Assembly (NCBI RefSeq): GCF_001949145.1 | Contig: NW_019091374.1 | Span: 1,875,426 to 1,888,757, forward strand | Length of the DNA: 13,332 nucleotides | Source of the DNA: Acanthaster planci | Lineage: Eukaryota > Echinodermata > Asteroidea > Valvatida > Acanthasteridae | Direction: 5' to 3' | Shown: piece after piece, positions 1-9,700 of the stretch | Layout of the letters: each line of letters opens with the position of its first letter | Numbering within the stretch: position 1 is the first letter of the stretch | Notes under the pieces: generated by a model | Seen by the model: the letters and a program-made list of their open reading frames with translations, nothing else | The model's database searches: none | What the model was told of the DNA's origin: nothing | Translations under genes and position numbers: made by a program

Positions 1-574
1 CTGCTGTCTATGGGAATTTGTTTTTAGTGGTGCACCCTTTAGTGTTATGTACAGGCCTACACGCGTGTCCGTTTAATGGGCTACGCAACCTCTTCAAACA
101 AACGACGTCAAGTCAGCCAAAAGTAAAGCATACAGCTGAAGGCCTACGCATATTCATCTGACATGTTTGAAAGTGATGATTACATACCTTTTATTACATT
201 CTCAACCATACCTCATCAGGATATAGGATTTCACTGACTCACACTTAGTTTCTGCTACCAATTCACATGCAAGTTTACTTAGTCAGGCTCCCTAATTACC
301 ATTAACTCCCTTATTTCGTTAGGTCGAGATCATGATGAAGGCCAGGTTGGAGATCTACGGTTTCATCAAACGAAAGGTTAAAGGTCACCAACGCGGAAGT
401 ATGCCTATGTCATGTTCAAATCAACTGGCTGCGCCTCTGCGGACTGGTTAAGCAGCTCCGTAAGCATACATATCTACGGAAATTCCATGCAGCCGCTAAC
501 CGATGGCTTCCTTCAATCGGTAGACGTTGTGAGAGTAGCCTTAGCCATAACTTTTGGTCACGGCCCGCTAAAGA
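1..574. other. Upstream intergenic DNA, no secure gene
   Basis: No convincing coding region on either strand; the open frames at 412-613 on both strands look incidental. A short open stretch at 322-375, with an acceptor-like TTTCGTTAG before it, could be an exon but matches nothing I recognise. A CRE-like CGACGTCA sits at 103-110. The only CCAAT box is the one inside the ERSE just downstream. Confidence 0.6.
375..387 (+). promoter_or_regulatory. DR1-like nuclear receptor site
   Basis: AGGTTA-A-AGGTCA is two direct half-sites one base apart, with one mismatch to the ideal DR1 bound by HNF4/RXR-type receptors. It lies about 190 bp upstream of the ERSE. The match is seen directly; function is inferred and a chance match is possible. 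Confidence 0.35.
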
Positions 575-593
575 CCAATCAGCTTCAGCCACG
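575..593 (+). promoter_or_regulatory. ER stress response element (ERSE), perfect consensus
   Basis: CCAAT at 575-579, nine bases, then CCACG at 589-593: an exact match to the CCAAT-N9-CCACG element bound by NF-Y together with ATF6 and XBP1. It lies 165 bp upstream of the PDIA6 ATG in the sense orientation, the usual placement in unfolded-protein-response promoters. It supports both the proposed first exon and induction by ER stress. Confidence 0.85.
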
Positions 594-758
594 GTAGTGC
601 AGCCTTCAAACAAAAATAAGCCACGTTATCTTCGTGCATGTTTCCGGCAACACAACAAGAGTAGCACTGAGTGGAGTGGTGGTGCATGCGGACAAGTCGA
701 CATTTAAAGTTGGCGACAGGTTGTCGAAAGTAGAGTGTAAATTTGTAGCTAATAAAGG
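594..758 (+). promoter_or_regulatory. PDIA6: Core promoter / 5' UTR region of PDIA6
   Basis: The sequence between the ERSE and the start codon must hold the transcription start. I see no TATA box in a suitable position. An ETS-type TTTCCGG lies at 641-647. The transcription start cannot be fixed from sequence. Confidence 0.55.
621..628 (+). promoter_or_regulatory. XBP1/ATF6-type CCACGT site (UPRE-like)
   Basis: CCACGTTA matches the reverse complement of the UPRE core TGACGTGG at seven of eight bases. It lies 28 bp downstream of the perfect ERSE and lacks a correctly spaced CCAAT of its own. It may act as a second ACGT-core site. Confidence 0.35.
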
Positions 759-774
759 ATGGAAAGGTGTGTAG
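759..774 (+). CDS. PDIA6: PDIA6 coding exon 1 (start codon, MERCV)
   Basis: Exon 2 has no usable start: its only nearby in-frame ATG, at 2703, meets a TGA at 2730, and the exon itself contains no Met codon. An upstream exon ending in phase 1 is therefore required. At 759 an ATG lies in strong Kozak context (A at -3, G at +4), has an in-frame TAA at 753-755 just upstream, and runs five codons plus one base into a consensus donor, GTAG|GTAAGT. Joining to exon 2 completes an Ala codon and gives a normal signal peptide: a short N-terminal stretch with one Arg, then the hydrophobic run [13 protein letters not shown]. The 5' UTR start is not visible. A different first exon remains possible. Confidence 0.75.
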
Positions 775-3700
775 GTAAGTGATGATACTGTGACTTCGGC
801 GTTTTTAAAGTTTGATTGTTAGGCCTAGGGGTCAGTATAAATTGAGCTGTCATCGTGTACATGGTGTACCCCAGAACTAGAAGTTGAGGCTAGTACAAGT
901 AGTACTAGTAGTAGAACATGGGGTCCGACATGTCTGACGTCCGCCCCGCTCCCTCATGCCCCTTGCGCCATCGTGGGAACGGGGCGGACGTCGTTCACTG
1001 TACCCCACAGCCACAGTTCTGGGAGTGGTCATCGTGCCCATTGATTGGTGTTCATGATTGATCTGCCTTCGGATCTTGTCATCATCATGATCATTGTCAT
1101 GCTTGTCATTCATTGCACCTTTTCTCTCCAGCCATGCCGGCCAAAAGTTAAATAGGCCTAATACCTCATTGCTGTTCAGCTCAATCTTGGAACTTGCGCA
1201 AATTTATTGTTCTCCATCCTGAGATGATTTGCCTTCAAATAAACTCCATTCACAGGACAATGAACTCAGGATGGAGTACAACAAACAGGTGACAAATTTG
1301 CTCAAAAGTCAAGGTTGTGCTTGACATCGTTGTTAGTCATGTTACATCCCATCTACAGCATCAGCCCCAACTTAGATCTACTGAGTGGAGCGTTAGTATT
1401 CCTCTTTTTCGATTTTGGACGGGACCGTCATACTAATGCCTGTACATAGGGTAAGGTTGAAACGGTTCTCAAAATTCAAAAGACTGACCAAAAATACCTC
1501 TATCACCACCTACTGGCCGTCCCAACTGTAGTGCTATAGTCACGATAGTTGGGCCGGCCCAACCTTGGCGTAGTGTTTGCAGTACCAAAGCATATGCCAA
1601 AGTAATTTTGCCTACATCAGCATCATGTCCTTGCAGCTAAGCAAGTTTTTGTAATGAAGTGCCATATTTTAGATTAAGTATGTCAGGTGTGAGCTGTATA
1701 AACTCGAAGAAGGTTAAGAAATTTTTCAAAGAGATCGGCCAACAAGAGTTGGGCCAGCCAAACTATCATTGGGACTGTCTCAACTATGATTGGGAGATAC
1801 CTGTAGTTGCTAAAATACCGCACGAATGATTTTACACAATGTTAGAAAAGCAGCGTGGGAAGGCAAAAGGGGCAGTGGTTGCTCCTTTTTCCTTTTCACT
1901 GTGCCTTTTTACCATTGTGTCAAATCACCCATATGGTATTATTAGCGATAAGGTTAAAACCAGTGCAAGCCAGTCAAACCAGGCTCTCTCAGTTGTTTTT
2001 CCTTACTATATCTATTTCCTAGTTCTATGGCTTTTATAATGTTGCTGGGATGAAGCTGTGCTTTTTCCTAAAGACTGTTGACTCAAGACTGTTGATACAT
2101 GTATCAAATTCTGAAGGGAAGTCACTGATCATGTGTGTCATGCTTTTTTTAAGAAATCAGTTTTTGTATTTAAGATCCTGGCACTGCGAAATGAAAGGAA
2201 GGACGACGAAATGATTTTTAATGTTCACAGGCTCAGGCATTAAAGAGACAACAGTTTACATTGTAAGGAGCAAATGTCAGTGGAAAAATTCTGACGTTAC
2301 ATTTATGGGGAAATGCAATGCAGGTATTTTCCTGATATGTATGTTTCGCAGGTCAACCATTCATGTTTACCAGGTCTTCCCAAGATGATCCCAATTTTTG
2401 GCTAAGTAACCTTTCCCCAACAGAAAGGAGAGAGGAATGTTCCATTACTGTTGTGATTTGGTATACTTTCACTGTGTTCAGTATCTAAAAAAGCAATGAT
2501 GTACACGTACTGGTATAACCTGGGGGGGGGAGGGGAAGACTTGCCACCCCACCCTCAACCCTCAGATTAACTGATCCACACTGCTGCATTCTAATCTTTT
2601 AAAATTTAACCTTTTTTAAAAAAAAATTGTCCGCTTCTTAAATGTGAGATTTTAACAGTGTGACTTTGCTCTCCTCCACAATCAAAGCTTTTGTGAGAAA
2701 CCATGGTAACCTGTCGAGATCGGTGTGATTGAGTTTCGTGCAACTTGTTTTGTTCAGCCATTTCCCTAGGGATCGCTTTGGTTTTCTTGGCGGCTGTGAC
2801 CGATGCCCTCTACAGCAGCTCCTCGGATGTCGTTCAACTGAACCCCAACAACTTCAATGACAAAGTCATCAAGAGCGATGCAGTGTGGCTGGTCGAATTT
2901 TATGCTCCTTGGTGAGTCCAATTGGACATGTGCGTCTTGTTGAAATAAATGTTAGCTTAGGAACTTCCTGTATCCATAACCTTGAGGAGGTTTAAATGTG
3001 ACAAATTTCATGTGTTTTATACTGTGTACGGTATCTGATTGAATACCACATGTACGCATATGCATAGAATTCAGTACGTAGAACATTATCTGAGCTGACA
3101 CCAACTTCTTGAAAAGAGGTTGTGCTGTGCGTTAGTATAATTCTGAATTCAAATGACACCTGCCAGACCCAGACCATAAACATTTAGGGCAGATTATCAA
3201 GATAAGCTAGTCTGGTCCGAGCCAATCTGGCTCATCAGGCCAGTGTTTATTTCCCGTTTCCTTGGCATGAAAACAACTAAGAATATTTCTATTCCTCCTG
3301 GATGGGAAGTCAGTCCATCGCAGGTTGCTTCCCCGGCTGACGCTGGTACCCATTTTTACTCCTGGGTGGAGAGAGGCAAGCAGATGTGAAGTGGCTTGCC
3401 AAGGGTCACAACATACTGCCAGCAGCTGGATTTGAACCTCCAACTCTATGATTGGAAGCCACAGACCCTAACCACAGTCTTGGCCACATGCCCCCAGGTT
3501 ATTAAAATAAAGTGTCACCCGGTCAATAGGCCAATTTGTTTTTTTATAAAAGAAAAGTGTTCAGAATTATCTCTTTGCTGTCTTTGAAAGGATGCCATCT
3601 TGAACATAAAACAGTCTTTAAAATTGTTGCTTCTTCCTTTCCTGTAAAGGTACAAAATGATAAGCTGGATTTTCCTTTGACATTCCCTTACACAATCTAA

Positions 3701-6700
3701 TCTTTACTCTTTTCCTGCTTGTTTTCCCTTTCTTTTTGTCAGGTGTGGTCATTGCAAAAACCTGGCACCAGAATGGGATAAGGCGGCCTCAGCACTAAAG
3801 GTGAGAAATGGGAAGTAATGTCTTGTCCTGTCCTCTCGAGGGAGTTTGGAAGGGCTCCCACAAAACATTGTGTCGGAGTTTAATGCACGGTTTAATTGGT
3901 AGAGGGATCATTTTGTATCATCCAAGCTCGCCTCAAGGCCTTGCGATCTCCAAGGAGATAAAAAATCAGAAGGTTTGTCATACTTCCAATTACCCTGGTG
4001 TGAAGAAGTAACTTTTCTGAATACAATAGTACCAGGATTGACAACTGTGACCTTAGGACGTCGAGAGATTTGGCTGCCATGCCCATTTTTGCTAAAGTTG
4101 TGTTTGAAAATATGGCAGGGCGGTGTGTAAACATCACATAATCCGACCAACTGGGCTGAAACTTTAAATCTCATCTTTTCAGTCTACATCTGTTGCCAAA
4201 CTACATATTTGCACCAGTTTTGGGGTGATGGGTTTCAACTTCCAAAATGTTTGGGGGATTCGATTCAGAGGAACCCTGGTGTCAAAAGTCACAGTCGGTG
4301 ATTGACGCACTGACTTCGTGTTATTTTTTAACTTTTCTTTAGGGTATTGTGAAGATTGGTGCAGTGGACGCAGATAATCACAAGAGCTTAGGCGGTCAGT
4401 ATGGAGTGCGGGGATTCCCCACCATCAAAATATTTGGTGCCAATAAGCAAAAGCCCACTGATTACCAAGGTGAGTTGTCTCGGTTGAGCTTTTAAAATTC
4501 CCACAACGCTAACTCCTTATTGCCTGGAAATATACTTTAAGTTGTGCTGAGGTTAGACATTTCGAAGTCATATGTGGGTTGGATTGAAAATAACTGTATT
4601 GTGAAGGTGGCAAAATATTACAACAAAGTTGTAGTATAATTAGGTTGATTTTGTTTTTGTTGCATTTGTTGTAGCATTCAGCATGGCCCTCACTCCAGCC
4701 CCATGGCATTTCGTTGCATTTAGTGTGGTGCCTACAGAAAATGTGGTCTTGTATTGCCAGTTTGTATGAAGTATGCCCGGATTTACTCAAAACGGAATTC
4801 TGCCATTCTTAGGTGGTAGAACAGCGGATGCGATCGTAACAGAGGCGATACGAGTAGCCAAGGATGTTGCCAGCAGTCGACTTGGCGGCAAGAAGTCCGG
4901 GGGAAGTGGTGGCTCAGGGAGCAGGGGGTCTGGTGGTGGTGAGAAGGTGAGATGCGACCCCATTAACTAGTAGTCACCTGTGGCTATCATTTACAAAAGT
5001 GCTCCAGGGCCCCATTGATAAGCGACACAGTGCCGCTGCATGTTAATCTGGCCGTGTTTGAAAAGACGCCACTCGCATTCACAGTGGACAAAGGAAATTA
5101 CGCAACACCTCACAATTCTGGGCTCTCTTTACAAGGCGGCAGGCCTGGCTGAAATATTCAGGAGTCAATGAAGGTCACCTATCAGCTTAGAGCAGCCACC
5201 AAACAGTCATTCACATGGATGTAAACGTCCATTAAATGAAATGATGAATTTTTGAAGAATTTTGAAAACAGAAAATCTTGAAAATCGCCCCTACGTGTGC
5301 ACTTCCCTTTCAAAGCACCCAGCAGCATGTGGTTAATTTTAAATACGGGTTTTACCCTTACAAGAAAATACCTCTATCTACAGTTCAAAGAAGTATCAAG
5401 AAGTAAGGGTAAATCTTAGGGGGCTTGGGACCTAGTGTTCAGGGTTTGGTTGGTAACTCCCCAATCACAGGATTGGGGTTCGAATCCTACATGTGGTGGT
5501 GCACATGGGGATCATGTTGCGACCTTGGGCAAGTCCCTTCACCCTTACTTGCTTCTATCCACCCAGGAGTACAAATGGTTATAACCAAGGGCAGAGAGGG
5601 TCATTTGTGGTTGACTCACCGGGTAGCATCTGAAATGGCTGCTCTGAGGACTGTATACTCACCAGAAAGTTGAGATGATTGGGAAGATTTTTTGGGGGGG
5701 GTCCAGTGAGCACTGGGTAGGGATACTATGGTGTGAAGAGAAGAGAGATGTGTTCCGGGTACTCAAATATGAGTAGTCGAATTGTCATTAACCCTGATGT
5801 CTCTACTCCTTCAACAGGTGAAGGATATAAAGGGGTAATTCCAGAAATTAGGGGTCCAAAAATGTGACACTTTTGTGACCCTGTTACATCTGACCCTTGT
5901 TATTTGACATGGAAATATCACTGGAATTGATTTCAAACTATCACTGTTTGTTTGGCAGGTAATTTGCATTAATTCATCACTTTTGGAAATTAGAAAATGT
6001 GTTCTGAGCTTACAAAACCATATGTCAGATGTGACAGGGACATGAAAAAAAAGGGACTCCTAATTTCTGGAATTACCCATAGGGCTGTTATTAGTAATCT
6101 GCTGGGGAAAGAAAGAAGTATCGGTCTTTCTGGGCATTTGCTAATTTCAACCCCGATTTTCATTTCTCCTTCTCTTTTTGACTTTTTTCTTCAGCCGAGC
6201 GATAAGGACGTCATCACCCTGACCGACAGCAACTTTGATGAGGAAGTGTTGGGGAGCACCGACCCCTGGCTGGTGGAGTTTTACGCCCCTTGGTGTGGTC
6301 ATTGTAAGAACCTGGCGCCCGAGTGGGCCAAGGCCGCCACCGAGCTCAAGGGGAAATTCAAACTTGGGGCGCTAGACGCCACCGTGGAAACCGTCAAAGC
6401 TAGCGCATATGGGGTATGTGTTGCTCTTTGAACAACCAGTCGGGCTTCAATGTGGCTTAACCAAAGAGTGCTGATCTTTTTGGTGACACTTAAAGGGGTC
6501 CCAGTGATGAAGTTTCATCACAGAGACTATTTGTGCTATTTCATTTTCCTTTCTTTGTGTGAAAACTATTTGCCATCCCTTTGGCGTTCAATGTATTGCT
6601 TTTCTAGATAACTGAGGGCGCTGTTGCTGTGATGCCAATCAGGGAAGACACTGTTCAGTTTATAGGTTTTTCTGTTGAAATTGTGAAACCACAATTTGGT

Positions 6701-9700
6701 CATTGAAAGCATTTCTGAGAGAGCATCATTATGAGAAATATGAGTTGCATTGATGATTTACAAATAGTTCAGCTAGGGTTGTTTGAGCATGACCGTATTT
6801 GGCTTGCCCCAAGTGAAGCTGTACACAGGTTCTCACTTTGTACATTGGAATGTGTAGTGGTTACTCGTCCAAACCACTGCATTCAGTCCAAAATATCTTC
6901 GCAGATCCATTGTACCTAGAGCAGTGACACGGAGGACAGTGACGTCACAAGTAACAGCTAAGCTGCTGTAACGGATTTTGTTGGTATAGAGAGAAGTGGG
7001 TGTGGCAAGAATCTTCAGACCCAATTTAACTTGGTGATGAACCCTGTGTTTCAGTTATTGGGACTATAGCATCCATTTAAAGATTCTGTGATGTTGTACA
7101 CATTCAAGCGAAAGTTGCTCATGTACTCTCTGCATCAAATGAGCAGAAACTAATTGCCGTATTGCATTTTTCGTATCCCTCAGGTCAGAGGTTACCCGAC
7201 CATCAAGTATTTCCCTGCTGGCAAAAAGGAGTTTGATAGCCCAGAGGATTACAATGGTGGTCGGTCTGCCTCCGATATCGTCAACTGGGCCAACGCCAAA
7301 GTCGCTGACGCTATGCCCCCACCTGAAGTACTTGAGGTAAAGGCATGAGCTACATTATAATCCAGTTGGGGCAGGGGCTATGCTGATCATTAAAATATTC
7401 GCAGATGGCAAGTTTGTGAAGCACTCGCCTCTCACCGGTATGGCTTGGGCTCATTCGTTGGTTCTCTTCTGTGCCATAAGGCTTTTCCTTTGTACTCTCC
7501 AAAGTTCCTTCCTCCATATACAAGTATTCTCCAGGAGATAATTTTGCACCATGAAGAAAGATAAAGTTGACCATTTGCAAAACTGAATTTTTCAGCTTAG
7601 TTACAGAGCAAAAAAACCCAACGAGCTTATATTGTTTAGTATGACGTATATCTATTTCTTTTGTAAGAAAATCCCAGAATTTTCCTCTTACGGAGAAGCC
7701 CTTACAAAACAGCATTTTACACAGGAGAGAATGGTCAGTGACTTTTGTTCTTCCCTTTATCTGTAGATCACAGATGAAAAAGTCTTAAAAGATGCGTGCG
7801 AGGCTCATCAACTCTGCGTGATCTCCTTCCTTCCCCACATCCTGGATTCCGGCGCCGTCGGACGCAACCAATACCTTCAGCACCTCAAGGACAACACAGA
7901 ACGGCACAAGCAGTGGGGGTAGGTCTCCAGGATTCCTTGAAACCGCAGAGCAAGAAAATACTCCGAGTTTGGATCTGTTTTCAAATGTCATTAGATTGCT
8001 GCAGCAGGTCATAAAATTTAGGGCCGGCGACCATTTAGACCCGGTTTGAAAAGGGCCCCCTGGTAAGCTGGCCCTGTTGCAAAAACCCCTTTCATACCGG
8101 CCTGGCTACTGGCCTGGGATGCTGGACTGGTTGTTGATCTCGAACTTTTCCATCCTGGGGTCTATTGTTTGCAAGTACTGGTACATGTAATCTATCCCAG
8201 AAGGAACCTGCTTGTGGTTTTTAATCCTTCAGCTCTATACAATGTTTACACTAATCCGCTTAGACCCCTATTCATCTCTGGAAGCATGGTGAGGGAAGCC
8301 TTTCATCAGGGACTTTGAAATGCCAATGTGCAGACAGGCCTGATACCGGCCTGGAGTAGCCTAAATACCGGGCAGGCATTAAACAGGGCGGGCTACCGGG
8401 GGCCCTTTTCAAACCCTGTCTAAATGGTCACTGGCCCTTACCGGCCAGAAACCAGTACTTCCTACTTGTATACCGGTCTCGTTTCTGTCAACATGGCATG
8501 AATGTAAGAATAATGTTTGTTTTAATGAACACTTACACAAGATGAACTGATAATACCAACCATGGGTATTGCTGAAAGGATTTGTCTGGGACTATTCACC
8601 TGTTGAATGGTGGACTGCCAGAGTTGCATGTACTCAGCGGAATGACGCTAACCAAGAAAAACTGGACCACCAGATTTGTATCGATACAGGCTGCATAAGA
8701 CTGACATCAAATCAGTGGACGGGGTGGAGTGGTCCAGTGCAGAATTTAAACCTTGAATATTGCTCGAATTATTCCGACAGCGACTGAAAACTGACCAGAT
8801 TGATGTTTCTAACAATACCCTGCACTATTCTTGTGCTTGGCATCTTGAATTGAAATGAAGCGTGATTGAATATGTGTGTGGGAGGTCCAGATCTAAAGAC
8901 TTGATTCGTGGAATGCTTGTTGGAAAGATAATTCACCGTATTCTTGGATGGGACTGAACCCTATGTAACCACCTGCTTACAAGTTGAGACATCTTAACAG
9001 CTCAACTGGAGCTTGTCAGGGTCATGAGGCATTAACATGAATAACTTAGGCTGAATGCTCATAATTGTACACAGATGACCACCATCTTTTTCAATGTTCC
9101 CTCAAATGTAAGGTAAAGTATCCTGCTTAGGGGCACAACTGTAAAATGTAACTTTGCAGGAAATGTTGCCTGGCAAATTCAATTTTTTTAAAGCAAGAAA
9201 CAGTCACAAGAAACATAAAACGCTAAGTATTGAAGACTTAGGTTAGTATCTCTTCTCGTTACTGCACTGAGGAATGTAACTTTATGATGAGCTGATATTG
9301 GAAATACAAATTGTGGAAGTTGTTTGAACTTCTGGCAATAAATATGTGACGAGTTGGGTGTTCATGACAAGTGAAGATTGACTGTACATTTGATTTGATT
9401 TCTTTTCCATCTCATTGAAGATGGGTGTGGGCGGAGGCCGGTGCACAGCCAGAATTGGAGAACTCACTAGGAATCGGCGGATTTGGTTACCCAGCCATGG
9501 CAGTGCTGAACGGTCGCAAGATGACCTACACAAAGCTCAAGGGACCATTCAGCAAAGAGGGCATACATGAATACCTCAGGTGCGTGGGGCTGCGAGTGTT
9601 ATTTGGTTCAATCAGTCAGTCAGTCAGTCAGTGGGTGAATTATTTGGTCATTTTGTATTTGAACCCACTTTGTGGACAGTGAGGGATTCCTTTCAGGAAA

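Larger units (their letters stand above)
775..2757 (+). other. PDIA6 intron 1 (1983 nt)
   Basis: A phase 1 intron with donor GTAAGT. It contains three inverted-repeat elements, listed separately: 870-1023, 1173-1326 and 1515-1800. Smaller features are an imperfect hairpin with arms 1390-1399 and 1430-1439, a 16-nt perfect palindrome TTGATACATGTATCAA at 2092-2107, two copies of AAGACTGTTGA 14 bases apart at 2071 and 2085, and a G9 run at 2522. No coding sequence is evident. Confidence 0.8.
4947..6194 (+). other. PDIA6 intron 5 (1248 nt)
   Basis: A phase 0 intron lying exactly between the two thioredoxin domains. It holds a + strand SINE (5419 to about 5700) and a MITE-like element (5833-6078) that ends 116 bp before exon 6. 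Bases 4947-5418 show nothing recognisable. Confidence 0.85.

Noticed and set aside
877-1113. 78-codon open frame on the minus strand
   Set aside because: It translates AGT/CAT-rich simple sequence and the GC-rich inverted repeat of intron 1. Composition artefact.
2522-2534. G-rich run as a G-quadruplex
   Set aside because: There is one G9 run and one G4 run only, and the following tract is C-rich and would rather pair with it. The evidence is much weaker than at 10205-10224.
2703-2732. ATG at 2703 as the PDIA6 start codon
   Set aside because: It is in frame with exon 2 and in fair context, but a TGA at 2730-2732 stops it before the signal peptide.
5477-5487. Possible tRNA gene, from a perfect B box GGTTCGAATCC
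   Set aside because: The A box is degenerate, no acceptor stem closes around it, and the sequence continues into a SINE core. It is a tRNA-derived SINE head, not a functional tRNA.
5997-6194. In-frame upstream extension of exon 6 starting at an ATG at 5997
   Set aside because: It runs through the right arm of the MITE and a T-rich tract that ends in a clear acceptor, CTTCAG at 6194. The residues do not resemble PDIA6. It is open by chance.
7350-7715. 121-codon open frame on the minus strand
   Set aside because: It lies wholly inside intron 7, has no recognisable domain, signal or codon pattern, and no exon partners were seen.
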